This document shows positions 15,430 through 24,838 of a stretch of 64,000 bases of DNA, piece by piece. Source of the DNA: Chryseobacterium aahli (lineage in GTDB: Bacteria > Bacteroidota > Bacteroidia > Flavobacteriales > Weeksellaceae); contig NZ_JALDNB010000002.1 of the NCBI RefSeq assembly GCF_022699665.1, positions 186,001 through 250,000 of the forward strand, in the 5' to 3' direction. The position numbers and the translations under genes were made by a program. The notes under the pieces are model-generated. The model saw nothing but the letters and a program-made list of their open reading frames with translations. It did no database searches and was not told the origin of the DNA. How positions within the stretch are numbered: the first letter of the stretch is position 1; each line of letters begins with the position of its first letter.

Positions 15430-15627
15430 ATGCCAAAATTAAAAACGAAATCAGGTGCTAAAAAGCGTTTTAAACTTACCGGAACTGGTAAGATTAAAAG
15501 AAAAAATGCTTTCAAAAGCCACATCTTAACTAAAAAAGAAACTAAGCAGAAGAGAAATCTTACTACTACTTCTTATGTTGCGAAAGTGGATGAGAAAGGC
15601 GTTAAACGTCAATTAGCAATTAAGTAG
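15430..15627 (+). CDS. rpmI: 50S ribosomal protein L35
   Basis: A 65-residue, very basic protein starting [20 protein letters not shown], the unmistakable L35 N-terminus; length is standard. It binds 23S rRNA in the large subunit. It follows infC and precedes rplT, the universal bacterial infC-rpmI-rplT order, but here 376 bases containing a terminator and a repeat element separate it from infC. The unit may therefore be expressed from its own promoter. Confidence 0.98.
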   Translation: MPKLKTKSGAKKRFKLTGTGKIKRKNAFKSHILTKKETKQKRNLTTTSYVAKVDEKGVKRQLAIK

Positions 15628-15680
15628 TTTTTATAAATCATTTTTCGGTTTATAAGAATAACAATTCAACATTTTAACCC

Positions 15681-15720
15681 TGAAACGGTGCAGATAAGTG
15701 TAATGAAACAGTTTACCGCC
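15681..15720 (+). promoter_or_regulatory. Possible L20 autoregulatory pseudoknot before rplT
   Basis: In the 117-base rpmI-rplT spacer, AAAC (15683-15686) can pair with GTTT (15711-15714), and the overlapping CGGT (15686-15689) with ACCG (15715-15718). The two pairings cross, so they describe an H-type pseudoknot; the two helices share C15686. L20 represses its operon through a pseudoknot in E. coli. The helices are short and this is untested. Confidence 0.3.
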
Positions 15721-15744
15721 CTTTTCAAAAAAACAATTTAAATT

Positions 15745-16089
15745 ATGCCAAGATCAGTAAATGCCGTAGCTTCTAGAGCGCGCAGAAAAAAATTAATGAA
15801 ACAAGCTAAAGGTTTTTTCGGTAGAAGAAAGAACGTTTGGACTGTTGCTAAAAACGCGGTACAAAAAGCAATGCAATATGCTTACCGTGGAAGAAAAGAG
15901 AAAAAGAGAAACTTCAGATCACTTTGGATCATGCGTATCAACGCAGGAGCTAGAGAGCACGGAATGTCTTACTCTCAATTTATGGGAGCTCTTAAAAAGA
16001 ACAACATTGAATTAAACAGAAAAGTTTTAGCTGATTTAGCGATGAACTATCCTGAAGCATTCAAAGCAGTTGTAGATCAAGTAAAATAA
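15745..16089 (+). CDS. rplT: 50S ribosomal protein L20
   Basis: A 114-residue basic protein starting [20 protein letters not shown], with the L20 signature around [20 protein letters not shown] (about 52-72). It binds 23S rRNA early in 50S assembly and in many bacteria represses its own operon. It follows rpmI by 117 bases and is closed by a terminator at 16116-16146. Length and sequence are entirely normal. Confidence 0.98.
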   Translation: MPRSVNAVASRARRKKLMKQAKGFFGRRKNVWTVAKNAVQKAMQYAYRGRKEKKRNFRSLWIMRINAGAREHGMSYSQFMGALKKNNIELNRKVLADLAMNYPEAFKAVVDQVK

Positions 16090-16115
16090 TGTAAAATTTT
16101 TTGTTATCAATATTA

Positions 16116-16146
16116 AATCCTGAGTTTTTTGCTCGGGATTTTTTTA
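16116..16146 (+). terminator. Terminator after rplT
   Basis: Stem AATCCTGAG / CTCGGGATT (one G-U pair), loop TTTTTTG, followed by TTTTTT. Confidence 0.8.
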
Positions 16147-16185
16147 TTATCTACATTTGCTGAATATTAAAGTATCTTATTTAAA

Positions 16186-17373
16186 GTGAAAAAATTAACT
16201 ACTCTTCTACTCCTTTCATTAGCAACATATAACGTACAGGCTCAAAGTTTCGTTCAGGCTTATCAAAATAGGGTCAATCAGGTAACGCAGGCTAATATCA
16301 CCTCACTATTGCAAGATTTTGCATCATTTGGCACAAAAACGTCAGGTTCGGTCGCAAATAATAATACTTTAAATTGGCTTAAAGGTAAATATCAAACCTA
16401 TGGTTATACTGCAGGTCAAATTACTGAAGACAGCTTTACAGTAAACGGAAATACGACAAAAAATTTAGTTGTCACAAAAACGGGTACAGTTTATCCAAAC
16501 ACTTACGTTATTATTTGTGGTCACTACGATACGATAGTTGGCCCGGGTGTTAGTGACAACGGTAGCGGAACGTCTATTTTGCTGGAAGCTGCCAGAATTT
16601 TAAAAGATATCCCTACTGAATATTCTATTAAATTTATTCATTTTTCTGGTGAAGAACAGGGGCTTGTGGGAAGTAATCATTATGTAAACAATGTTGTTTT
16701 TCAGAATAATGTACGTCAATTAAATCTGAGATTGGTTTTTAATATTGATCAGGTTGGGGGCAAGCTGTCTGCGCCAAGTAATTCAGTAAAATGTGAGAGT
16801 GATCAAATATCCAACAGCAATAATCCTTTACAGAATTCAAACAATGCACCTTCACTAGCATTTACACAGCAACTTGCAGTATGTACAACTTTATATTCAC
16901 CGTTACAAGCTGTAATATCTAATGCTTATTCTTCAGATTATATTCCTTTCGAAAGCAAAGGAGATATTATTACAGGTTTCTATGAAACTCCACAGAGTAT
17001 GAATGAGCATACTGCAAATGATACTTTTGCCAATGTAGATCCAACGTATGTTTTCAATGTCGGAAAAGCTGCGGTTGGTGCGCTTCAACATTTTGCGGTT
17101 GCTACTACCAATCTTTCTGTCAATGAGGCATCTACAAGTTCTTTAGAATCAGTAAAAGTTTATCCTACTCCGGCTAAAAATATTGTAAATATAGAATTGC
17201 CAAATGAAATCAAAAAATTCAATATTGAAATTACTGATATGAGTGGGAAACTAGTTTTAAAATCTGAAAATCAAAAAGAAATCAATGTCTCCGCTTTAGA
17301 AAATGGTGTCTATCTTTGCTCGATAAAAACTGACAACGAAAGTGTAACGAGGAAAATAGTTATTAAAAAGTAA
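16186..17373 (+). CDS. Secreted M28-family aminopeptidase with T9SS sorting domain (copy 1)
   Basis: This 395-residue protein starts at GTG, the only start that yields the signal peptide MKKLTTLLLLSLATYNVQAQ. The M28 zinc peptidase domain (about 40-305) keeps all expected metal and catalytic residues: His113 (GHYDT), Asp124 (SDNGSGTS), Glu156/Glu157 (SGEEQG), Asp188 (NIDQVGG) and His275 (NEHTAND). A T9SS sorting domain spans about 317-395 (VYPTPAKNIVNIELP). A -7-like TACATTTG lies at 16151-16158. It should be an extracellular aminopeptidase. The next gene is a tandem paralogue, and the two share most of the catalytic domain. Confidence 0.93.
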   Translation: MKKLTTLLLLSLATYNVQAQSFVQAYQNRVNQVTQANITSLLQDFASFGTKTSGSVANNNTLNWLKGKYQTYGYTAGQITEDSFTVNGNTTKNLVVTKTGTVYPNTYVIICGHYDTIVGPGVSDNGSGTSILLEAARILKDIPTEYSIKFIHFSGEEQGLVGSNHYVNNVVFQNNVRQLNLRLVFNIDQVGGKLSAPSNSVKCESDQISNSNNPLQNSNNAPSLAFTQQLAVCTTLYSPLQAVISNAYSSDYIPFESKGDIITGFYETPQSMNEHTANDTFANVDPTYVFNVGKAAVGALQHFAVATTNLSVNEASTSSLESVKVYPTPAKNIVNIELPNEIKKFNIEITDMSGKLVLKSENQKEINVSALENGVYLCSIKTDNESVTRKIVIKK

Positions 17374-17442
17374 ATTATATTAAAATTCTATTTCTTTATT
17401 AAAAAATATTCAAATTAATTATATTTTTATTTGATTTGAAAT

Positions 17443-17475
17443 AATGATTCCAAGCTATTGTTTGGAATCATTTTA
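17443..17475 (+). terminator. Terminator between the two M28 peptidase genes
   Basis: A perfect 11-bp stem AATGATTCCAA / TTGGAATCATT, followed by TTTATTTAT. It separates the two paralogues transcriptionally. Confidence 0.75.
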
Positions 17476-17502
17476 TTTATACATTTGCTCAAATTTTTTA
17501 AA

Positions 17503-18684
17503 GTGAAAAAAATATTTAGTTTTCTGATTTTATCTTTAGGGTTAAATTATGTACAATCTCAAACCTTTATTCAAGCTTATCAGAACCGTGCAAATCTAGT
17601 TACTCAGACAAATATCACAACAAATCTGCAGGAATTTTCTAATTTAGGTATCAAAACTACTGGTTCTACAAACAACGCCAATGCATTAAACTGGCTCAAA
17701 AATAAGTATCTTTCTTACGGATATTCGGCAAGCCAGATCGTTGAAGATCCTTTTTCTTACCAATCAGGAAGCAATACAATCAATTCAAAAAATCTTGTTA
17801 TCACAAAAATAGGAACTGTTTATCCAAACAAGTTTGTTATTATTTGCGGGCATTTTGACAGTATCAACGGACCAGGAGTCAATGACAACGGTAGTGGAAC
17901 TTCGATCATTTTGGAAGCTGCAAGAATTTTGAAAGATATACCTACGGAATATTCGATCAAATTTATTCACTTTTCAGGAGAAGAACAAGGGTTGAGAGGA
18001 AGCACTCATTACGCAAATACAGTTGCTTATCAAGGTGCAAACCGTGTGCTGGATATCAAATTGGTCTTTAATCTTGATCAGGTAGGCGGCAAAGCTGGGA
18101 ATGTAAATAATACTATTTATTGTGACGAAGATATGGGTGGAAACCCAAATAACACTATTGCATCTGCTGCTGCAACCCAAGAATTAGTTACTCTTACAGG
18201 TCTTTATTCACCTCTACTAACAGATATTGATGAAGCTGAAAACACTGATTATATGCCTTTTGAAGCTAAAGGAGAAGTAATCACAGGTTATTTTGAGAAA
18301 ATCAGAAGTAATTATCCCCACACTTCAAATGATACTTTTGCCAATACAGATCCTGTATATATTTACAATGTCGGGAAAGCTTCTGTGGGGGCACTTCAAC
18401 ATTTTGCTGTAGCATCAACAACCATTTTGGGAACTCATGAAAATTCTCCAAATGAGTTAGAAAACATTACTGTTTTTCCAAATCCGGCAAAAGATTATCT
18501 AAATTTTGAATTACCGAAGAATGTGAAAAATTTCACTTTCGAATTAACAGATTTGTTGGGACATTCTTTTTTGAAAACTGAAAATCAAACTAAAATAAAC
18601 ATCTCCGGAGTTGTAAAAGGAGTTTACTTAGCACACATTAAAACAGATCATTACACAGTCATAAGGAAAGTGATGATTCAATAA
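17503..18684 (+). CDS. Secreted M28-family aminopeptidase with T9SS sorting domain (copy 2)
   Basis: This 393-residue protein is a tandem paralogue of the preceding gene. I place the start at GTG 17503, which gives the signal peptide MKKIFSFLILSLGLNYVQSQ. The longer frame opening at TTG 17458 begins inside the terminator loop and upstream of the -7 element TACATTTG (17480-17487). Catalytic and zinc residues are intact: His117 (GHFDS), Asp128, Glu160/Glu161, Asp192 and His273. The T9SS sorting domain (about 315-393, VFPNPAKDYLNFELP) matches copy 1. GHFDS replaces GHYDT, and the substrate loop before His273 differs most, so the two copies may differ in specificity. Confidence 0.92.
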   Translation: MKKIFSFLILSLGLNYVQSQTFIQAYQNRANLVTQTNITTNLQEFSNLGIKTTGSTNNANALNWLKNKYLSYGYSASQIVEDPFSYQSGSNTINSKNLVITKIGTVYPNKFVIICGHFDSINGPGVNDNGSGTSIILEAARILKDIPTEYSIKFIHFSGEEQGLRGSTHYANTVAYQGANRVLDIKLVFNLDQVGGKAGNVNNTIYCDEDMGGNPNNTIASAAATQELVTLTGLYSPLLTDIDEAENTDYMPFEAKGEVITGYFEKIRSNYPHTSNDTFANTDPVYIYNVGKASVGALQHFAVASTTILGTHENSPNELENITVFPNPAKDYLNFELPKNVKNFTFELTDLLGHSFLKTENQTKINISGVVKGVYLAHIKTDHYTVIRKVMIQ

Positions 18685-18694
18685 TACTAAACTA

Positions 18695-18722
18695 AAACCT
18701 GCAGAAATGCAGGTTTTTTTAT
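18695..18722. terminator. Terminator between convergent M28 peptidase and his operon
   Basis: Stem AAAACCTGCA / TGCAGGTTTT with loop GAAA and a T run on the plus strand. The short A run on the other side makes it a weaker terminator for the his operon. Confidence 0.7.
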
Positions 18723-19306
18723 TGATTTCTATCCAATAGAATTTCTTCAATTTCATCTAAAGAAAAGTTTTTCGCTTTCAATAAAATTAAAAAATGATAT
18801 AGTAAATCTGCTGCTTCATTTTTAAATAAATCAGCATTCTCATCCTTTGCTTCTATCAACAATTCCACAGCCTCCTCGCCTACTTTCTGAGCGACTTTGT
18901 TGATGCCTTTTTGATATAATGAATAAGTGTACGAACCATCTACTTTGTCATCAATTCTCTGAGCAATTTTGTCTTCCAATTCATACAAGAAGCCTTTTGA
19001 ATCCTTCTCGCCAAAACAGCTGAAACTTCCGGTGTGACAAACTGTATTTTTTGGAATAACTTTGATTAAAATCGTATCCTGATCACAATCGATTTGAATA
19101 TTTTTTACCGTTAAAAAATTTCCTGACTCCTCACCTTTTGTCCATAATCTGTTTTTTGAACGGCTGAAAAAAGTAACGATTCCTTCTTCTTTTGTTTTGT
19201 TAAAAGCTTCTTCATTCATGTAACCCAGCATTAAAATCTGCAATGTTCTTTCGTCCTGAATAATTACAGGAACGAGTCCGTTTGTTTTATTAAAATCTAT
19301 TTTCAT
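18719..19306 (-). CDS. hisIE: Bifunctional phosphoribosyl-AMP cyclohydrolase / phosphoribosyl-ATP pyrophosphatase
   Basis: HisIE performs steps two and three of histidine synthesis. The 195-residue fusion has a HisI cyclohydrolase half (about 1-105), with [11 protein letters not shown], the metal site DCDQDT and a zinc-binding Cys pair (HTGSFSCFG). A HisE pyrophosphatase half (about 108-195) has the MazG-like helix [15 protein letters not shown]. Its ATG overlaps the hisF stop by four bases. It is the last gene of the his operon. Confidence 0.97.
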   Translation of the reverse strand: MKIDFNKTNGLVPVIIQDERTLQILMLGYMNEEAFNKTKEEGIVTFFSRSKNRLWTKGEESGNFLTVKNIQIDCDQDTILIKVIPKNTVCHTGSFSCFGEKDSKGFLYELEDKIAQRIDDKVDGSYTYSLYQKGINKVAQKVGEEAVELLIEAKDENADLFKNEAADLLYHFLILLKAKNFSLDEIEEILLDRNQ

Positions 19307-20055
19307 CTTACGTTGATATTTCTGTTTTTCAATTCATTTTTCAATTCATCAATTCCAATTTCGCCAAAATGGAAAACACTTGCCGCCAAAGCTCCCGTAG
19401 CTTTTGTGAGAGTAAAAACATCTTCAAAATCTTCAATTTTCCCAGCTCCGCCAGAAGCAATCACGGGAATGTTTACATTTTCTGAAATCAGTTTTGTCAA
19501 TCTTAAATCAAAACCATTTTTTGTTCCATCACCATTCATTGACGTTAAAAGAATCTCACCTGCTCCTAATTCTTCAACTTTTTTAGCCCAATCTAAAGTT
19601 TTCAGCGGAGTCATTTCTCTTCCCCCTTTTACAAAAACCCAGTCATTGTTGTCTACAAATTTTGTATCAATCGCCACAACGATGCACTGACTTCCAAATT
19701 CTTTCGCTAATTCAGAAATCAGGTGAGGATTTTTAACAGCAGACGAATTGATGCTGATTTTATCAGCTCCGGCTTCCAATAATTTTCTAACGTCTTCTAC
19801 GGAAGAAATTCCACCACCCACTGTGAATGGAATACTTAGCTCTTTAGCAATATTTTTTACCAGCTCAACAAAAGTTTTCCGTTCTTCAATAGTTGCTGTG
19901 ATGTCCAGAAAAACCAATTCGTCCGCACCTTCTGCCTCGTATTTTTTGGCTAAATCAATTGGATTGCCGGCATTTCTCAAACCTTCAAAGTTTACTCCTT
20001 TTACAGTAGTTCCGTCTTTGATGTCCAGACATGGAATAATTCTTTTTTTAAGCAT
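19303..20055 (-). CDS. hisF: Imidazole glycerol phosphate synthase subunit HisF
   Basis: HisF is the cyclase subunit that joins ammonia from HisH with PRFAR to give imidazole glycerol phosphate and AICAR. The 250-residue TIM barrel starts [11 protein letters not shown], carrying the first catalytic aspartate (Asp11), and has VVAIDTK (about 128-134) with the second. Phosphate-binding loops GGGISS (about 82-87) and ASGGAGK (about 201-207) are present. It overlaps hisA by eight bases and hisIE by four, so translation is tightly coupled. Confidence 0.97.
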   Translation of the reverse strand: MLKKRIIPCLDIKDGTTVKGVNFEGLRNAGNPIDLAKKYEAEGADELVFLDITATIEERKTFVELVKNIAKELSIPFTVGGGISSVEDVRKLLEAGADKISINSSAVKNPHLISELAKEFGSQCIVVAIDTKFVDNNDWVFVKGGREMTPLKTLDWAKKVEELGAGEILLTSMNGDGTKNGFDLRLTKLISENVNIPVIASGGAGKIEDFEDVFTLTKATGALAASVFHFGEIGIDELKNELKNRNINVR

Positions 20056-20770
20056 TTTGAATAAAATTTTGAAGTTGATTTAATGATATTTTACCTTCAT
20101 AAATTGCTTTTCCAATAATGGTTCCCGCACATCCTATTTCTTTCATCAGATAAACATCTTCAATACAGGAAATTCCACCGCTTGCAACTAATTGAATGGT
20201 TGTCTTATTTAAAATCTCCCGATACAATTCTGTAGATGCTCCTTCAAGCATTCCATCTTTTGAAATATCTGTGCAGATTACATTCTGAATGCCTTTCTTT
20301 TGATAATCAAGAATAAAATCAAATACATTTTTATCGCTTTCTTTCAACCAACCTGAAGTTTTTATGTTTCGGTTTTCACAATCGGCACCCAAAATTATTT
20401 TTTCAGCTCCGTATTTTTCAATCAATTGAAAGCAGAAATCAGGATTTTGAATGGCGATACTGCCGATGGTAATTTGTTTTGCACCGGAATTAAACGCTGT
20501 TTCAATATCATTTTCAGTTTTCAGTCCGCCACCAAAATCGATGTGCAATGAAGTTTTTTTTGCAATAGTTTCCAATACTTTTTGATTAACAATATGTTTT
20601 GATTTCGCTCCATCCAAATCGACAAGGTGTAAAAACTGAATTCCAAAATCTTCAAATTCTTTGGCGACTTCGAGCGGATTTTCATTATAAATTTTCTTAG
20701 TATTGTAATCACCTTTTGAAAGCCTCACACATTTTCCGTCGATGATATCTATAGCAGGAATAATTTTCAT
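20048..20770 (-). CDS. hisA: Phosphoribosylformimino-5-aminoimidazole carboxamide ribotide isomerase
   Basis: HisA isomerises ProFAR to PRFAR. The 240-residue TIM barrel starts [17 protein letters not shown] with the catalytic Asp8, and contains the second acid in CTDISKDGM (Asp129). Phosphate-binding segments FGGGLK and VASGGISC are seen. It follows hisH after 84 non-coding bases, the largest gap in the operon, and overlaps hisF by eight bases. It is homologous to HisF but clearly the HisA type by its N-terminus and length. Confidence 0.97.
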   Translation of the reverse strand: MKIIPAIDIIDGKCVRLSKGDYNTKKIYNENPLEVAKEFEDFGIQFLHLVDLDGAKSKHIVNQKVLETIAKKTSLHIDFGGGLKTENDIETAFNSGAKQITIGSIAIQNPDFCFQLIEKYGAEKIILGADCENRNIKTSGWLKESDKNVFDFILDYQKKGIQNVICTDISKDGMLEGASTELYREILNKTTIQLVASGGISCIEDVYLMKEIGCAGTIIGKAIYEGKISLNQLQNFIQNA

Positions 20771-20854
20771 ATGTAGTTTTTTATTGTTTTAATAAGTCAT
20801 ATGCAATCGCTCTTTTTTATGGATTTTCCATTTCCAATCATTGCGATTTCATCA

Positions 20855-21433
20855 TTAAATTTTTAAAAAGTTTTTAAGTAATTGATTCCCAAATTTTCCC
20901 GATTTTTCCGGATGAAATTGAGTTGCAAAGAAATTATCTTTCTGCAAAGAAGCGCTAAACGGTAAAATATAATCGCAAACAGAAGTTGTATCTTCTGACA
21001 ATTCACAATAATAACTGTGGACAAAATATAAATCATTTTCCTCTGAAATTGCTGAGAACAAAGGAGCTTTCAATTCAGAAACAGTATTCCAACCCATGTG
21101 AGGAACGAGATCCAATGGTGAAAATTTTCTCACATCACAATCAAAAATTCCCATTCCGACAGTATTTCCTTCTTCATTATTTTTACACATCAACTGCATC
21201 CCCAGGCAAATTCCCAAAACAGGTTGAGTCAATGACGGAATAAGTTGATCCAAACCTTTTTCTCTTAAAACTTTCATCGTAGAAGAAGCTTCGCCAACGC
21301 CTGGGAAAATTACCTTATCAGCATTTTTTATCAGTTCAAAATCATCGGTAATGATTGAATTTGTACCTAATCTTTCAAGAGCATTCTGAACAGAATTGAC
21401 GTTTCCGCCGTTGTATTTTATAATCGCTATCAT
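20855..21433 (-). CDS. hisH: Imidazole glycerol phosphate synthase glutaminase subunit HisH
   Basis: HisH supplies ammonia to HisF by hydrolysing glutamine. The 192-residue class I glutamine amidotransferase has its nucleophile in GICLGMQ (Cys76), the oxyanion region PGVGE (44-48), and the His-Glu pair in FHPEKSG (His174, Glu176). Its ATG follows the hisB stop by one base. Length is normal. Confidence 0.97.
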   Translation of the reverse strand: MIAIIKYNGGNVNSVQNALERLGTNSIITDDFELIKNADKVIFPGVGEASSTMKVLREKGLDQLIPSLTQPVLGICLGMQLMCKNNEEGNTVGMGIFDCDVRKFSPLDLVPHMGWNTVSELKAPLFSAISEENDLYFVHSYYCELSEDTTSVCDYILPFSASLQKDNFFATQFHPEKSGKFGNQLLKNFLKI

Positions 21434-21434
21434 C

Positions 21435-22529
21435 TTATAAACTCCCTTTGGTTGATGGTAAATTGTAATTTTGATCGGTCTGATTAACTGCCATTTTTAT
21501 CGCTTTTGCAAAAGCTTTAAAGATTGATTCTATCTTGTGATGCTCGTTTTCGCCCTCAGATTTAATATTTAAATTGCATTTTGAAGCATCTGTAAATGAT
21601 TTAAAAAAGTGATAAAACATTTCCGTTGGTACATCGCCAATTTTTTCTCTCCTAAATTTCACATCCCAAACCAACCAAGGTCGCCCGCCAAAATCAATCG
21701 CCACTTGAGACAGACAATCGTCCATCGGAAGTAGAAAACCATATCTTTCAATTCCTTTTTTCTTTCCTAAAGCTTGTAAAACTGCCTCTCCAAAAACAAT
21801 TCCGGTATCTTCGATTGTGTGGTGCTCGTCAACCTGCAAATCTCCTTTCACCTTTGTTTTTAAATCTAAATTTCCGTGTTTTGAGATCTGTTCAAGCATG
21901 TGATCAAAAAAATGTAAACCAGTCGAAATTTCCGAATTTCCGCTTCCGTCAAGATTAACTTCGACTTCGATTTCAGTCTCATTTGTTTTTCTGAAAACTT
22001 TAGCTTTTCTTGGAATTTGCTTTAAATATTGATAGATTTCATTCCAGTTTCTCGTCGTCAATTCCGCATTTTCATTTTCAAATTCACTAATGAAAATGGC
22101 TTTTGAACCTAAATTTTTAGCTAATTGAATATCTGTCAATCGGTCTCCAATTACAAAAGAATTTTTGATATCATAATTGCCGTAAATGAATTTCCCCAAC
22201 ATTCCGACTTCAGGTTTTCTATTGGGAGAATTTTCGTATTCAAAACTTTTATCGATTAAAATATCATTGAAAACTATTCCCTCATTTTTAAAAGCTATCA
22301 GCATTTTCTCCTGTGGTTTTATAAAATCTTCAAAAGGAAAACTGTCTGTTCCCAAACCATCCTGATTGGTTACCATCACCAATTCGTAGTCGCATTCCTT
22401 TGCTATTTTGGATAAATTTTGAAAAACTCCCGGATAAAACTCAAGCTTTTCCAAAGAATCAACCTGAAAATCTGTTGGCGGTTCTATGATCAATGTTCCG
22501 TCGCGGTCTATAAATAATACTTTTTTCAT
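21435..22529 (-). CDS. hisB: Bifunctional histidinol-phosphatase / imidazoleglycerol-phosphate dehydratase
   Basis: This 364-residue fusion catalyses the sixth and eighth steps of histidine synthesis. The N-terminal HAD phosphatase (about 1-165) starts [11 protein letters not shown] with nucleophile Asp7 and acid Asp9. The C-terminal dehydratase (about 172-364) has the metal-binding histidine motifs [18 protein letters not shown] and [11 protein letters not shown]. The fused form, as in E. coli, is usual in Bacteroidetes. Three bases separate it from hisC and one base from hisH. Confidence 0.97.
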   Translation of the reverse strand: MKKVLFIDRDGTLIIEPPTDFQVDSLEKLEFYPGVFQNLSKIAKECDYELVMVTNQDGLGTDSFPFEDFIKPQEKMLIAFKNEGIVFNDILIDKSFEYENSPNRKPEVGMLGKFIYGNYDIKNSFVIGDRLTDIQLAKNLGSKAIFISEFENENAELTTRNWNEIYQYLKQIPRKAKVFRKTNETEIEVEVNLDGSGNSEISTGLHFFDHMLEQISKHGNLDLKTKVKGDLQVDEHHTIEDTGIVFGEAVLQALGKKKGIERYGFLLPMDDCLSQVAIDFGGRPWLVWDVKFRREKIGDVPTEMFYHFFKSFTDASKCNLNIKSEGENEHHKIESIFKAFAKAIKMAVNQTDQNYNLPSTKGSL

Positions 22530-22532
22530 CTT

Positions 22533-23558
22533 CTAAATGTTTTTTAAAGTATTAATAAGACGTTTATTTTCATTTCTACTTCCGACATTGATTCTGATGC
22601 AGTTGGGAATCTGAGGAAATCTTTTGCTGGTCAGAATTTCACCATCAATCAATGTAGAGTAAACTTTGTCGGCATTTTTAAATTCAATCAAAAAGAAATT
22701 AGCATCGGTAGGAAATACTCTTAAAATACATTCCACATTTTCAAGCTGACTTTTCAGCCAGTTGCGTTCTTTCAAAATTTCATTTAAATTATTTTGAAAA
22801 TCTTCGATCTGATCTAGCTTTTCTAAAATTAAGTTTTGGCTCAAAATATTCACATTAAAAGGTGATTTGACTGTGTAGATGAAATTGGTGATTTCTACAG
22901 ATGAATAAGCAATTCCAACTCTTGCTCCGGCCAAACCCCAGGCTTTGGAGAATGTTTGTAAGACAATCAGATTTGGATATTCATTGATTAATTCAAGACT
23001 AGATTTTTGTTCTGAAAACTCAATATACGCTTCATCCACAACCACAATTCCTTCAAAATTCTGGATGTAAAATTCAATATCCTCGATTGAATTTCCGGTT
23101 GGATTATTGGGCGAACAGAGAAATAATATTTTGGGTTGATTTTCTTTTACAATATTTAAAAAATCTTCCTTTACAATTTCGAAATTTTCATTGAGATTGA
23201 GCTGGACAACTTTATTTTCATTGATTGTTGCATAAAATCCGTACATCGCAAAAGATGGATTCATCACCAAAACGGAATCTTTTTTTGGTTCGCAGAAAAT
23301 TTTTATAATCAAATCGATCAATTCATCACTTCCGTTTCCAATTGCTATTTGATTAGCTGAAATGTTTTTGAAAACCGATATTTTTTCTCTAAGATTCTTG
23401 TGCGTAGAATCCGGATAGCGATTAAATTCTCCAAACGGACTTTCGTTGGCATCCATCAGCAAAGGGTTTTCAAACGTATTATTATCTCTAAAACTGATGT
23501 AAGGTCTCAATTCTGAAATGTTTTTTCTAACTAATTTTTGAATATTTATTGTTTTCAT
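22533..23558 (-). CDS. hisC: Histidinol-phosphate aminotransferase
   Basis: HisC transfers an amino group from glutamate to imidazole acetol phosphate. The 341-residue fold-type I PLP enzyme has the substrate-region motif NPNNPTG-like CSPNNPTGN (148-156), PLP-ring partner Asp175 (VVVDEAY), the Schiff-base lysine Lys205 (TFSKAWGLAG) and a C-terminal arginine motif CIRINVG. It lies between hisD and hisB with only a few bases on each side. Confidence 0.96.
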   Translation of the reverse strand: MKTINIQKLVRKNISELRPYISFRDNNTFENPLLMDANESPFGEFNRYPDSTHKNLREKISVFKNISANQIAIGNGSDELIDLIIKIFCEPKKDSVLVMNPSFAMYGFYATINENKVVQLNLNENFEIVKEDFLNIVKENQPKILFLCSPNNPTGNSIEDIEFYIQNFEGIVVVDEAYIEFSEQKSSLELINEYPNLIVLQTFSKAWGLAGARVGIAYSSVEITNFIYTVKSPFNVNILSQNLILEKLDQIEDFQNNLNEILKERNWLKSQLENVECILRVFPTDANFFLIEFKNADKVYSTLIDGEILTSKRFPQIPNCIRINVGSRNENKRLINTLKNI

Positions 23559-23562
23559 AATT

Positions 23563-24837
23563 TCATTTTAATCTAATGGATACTGCATTTTTGTGAGCTA
23601 AAAGTCCCTCCGCTTCCGCCATCAGTTCAATTGTTTTTCCTAAATTCTCTAATCCTTCTTTTGACAAATTCTGAAACGTAATTTTCTTCACGAAACTGTC
23701 TAAAGAAACTCCGCTGTAGTTTTTGGCAAAACCATTCGTGGGAAGTGTGTGATTGGTTCCGCTGGCGTAATCTCCGGCACTTTCACAGGAATAATTTCCG
23801 AGAAAAACAGAACCCGCATTTTGAATTTTGTTGATGTAACTTTCAAAATCTTCAACCGCTAAAATCAAATGTTCCGGCGCATACAGATTGCTAAAATCTA
23901 ATGCTTCATCCATAGAATCGAATAAAATAAAATGGCTGTTATTTAATGATTGTTGAGCAAACTCATTTCTGGGAAGTTGTTTGATCTGCTTTTTGGCTTC
24001 CTCAATCGTTTCATTTAGAATATTCAAATCTGTTGAAACAAAAATCACCTGACTGTCGCTTCCATGTTCAGCCTGTGACAACAAATCTGCCGCACAAAAC
24101 TCAGGGACAGCGTTTTCATCGGCGATGACCAGAACTTCACTGGGACCTGCCGGCATATCAATGGCAACACCAAAACTCTGGGCAAAATCCTTCGCTGCAA
24201 CGACAAATTGATTCCCCGGACCGAAAATTTTATAAACATTCGGAATGGTTTCTGTACCGAAAGTCATTGCGGCAACCGCTTGTGCTCCGCCTGCTTTAAA
24301 TATTTTTGACACACCGCAAAGTTTAGCGGTGTAAAGAATTGCAGGATTTATATTTCCATTTTGATCCGGTGGCGTACACAAAATAATCTCTTGACAGCCC
24401 GCCAATTGAGCAGGAATGGCAAGCATTAAAACCGTTGAAAATAATGGAGCTGTTCCACCTGGAATGTAGATTCCCACCTTTTCAATTGCACGGTTTTCTC
24501 GCCAGCAAATGACTCCTTTCGTAGTTTCAACTTTCTGAATTTCATTTTTCTGAGAAGCATGAAATTTTGTTATATTCTCTTTCGCTGTCTGAATGGCCAG
24601 TTTTAAATCTTCCGAAATTAAATTTTCAGCAATGTCAATTTCGTTCGGACTTACCTTTAATTGGATAATTGTAGCAGAATCAAATTTTCCAGCATAATTA
24701 ATTAAGGCCTGATCACCATTTCTTTCAATTTCTTCGAAGATTTCTTTAATGATTTCTGAAATTTCCTGCTTTTTAAAAACCGGTCTTTTCGTTAATTCAA
24801 ACCAGGTTTCTCGTTTTGGATTTTTATAAATATTCAT
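23563..24837 (-). CDS. hisD: Histidinol dehydrogenase
   Basis: HisD oxidises histidinol to histidine in two NAD-dependent steps using zinc. The 424-residue product has the expected length. It shows GGTAPLFSTVLMLAIPA near residue 120, GPGNQFVVAAK (about 206-216), and the signature block DLLSQAEHGSDSQVIFVS, in which the Gln and His of SQAEHG are zinc ligands. YAPEHL near residue 318 contributes the catalytic Glu-His pair. It is separated from hisG by one base. Confidence 0.97.
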   Translation of the reverse strand: MNIYKNPKRETWFELTKRPVFKKQEISEIIKEIFEEIERNGDQALINYAGKFDSATIIQLKVSPNEIDIAENLISEDLKLAIQTAKENITKFHASQKNEIQKVETTKGVICWRENRAIEKVGIYIPGGTAPLFSTVLMLAIPAQLAGCQEIILCTPPDQNGNINPAILYTAKLCGVSKIFKAGGAQAVAAMTFGTETIPNVYKIFGPGNQFVVAAKDFAQSFGVAIDMPAGPSEVLVIADENAVPEFCAADLLSQAEHGSDSQVIFVSTDLNILNETIEEAKKQIKQLPRNEFAQQSLNNSHFILFDSMDEALDFSNLYAPEHLILAVEDFESYINKIQNAGSVFLGNYSCESAGDYASGTNHTLPTNGFAKNYSGVSLDSFVKKITFQNLSKEGLENLGKTIELMAEAEGLLAHKNAVSIRLK

Positions 24838-24838
24838 C

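Noticed and set aside
15087..15524. Several minus-strand open frames between infC and rpmI
   Set aside because: They read through the repeat element and overlap one another in three frames, without start context or recognisable protein motifs.
17458..17502. TTG start giving a 408-residue M28 peptidase
   Set aside because: This TTG lies in the loop of a terminator and upstream of the -7 element; GTG at 17503 gives a proper signal peptide.
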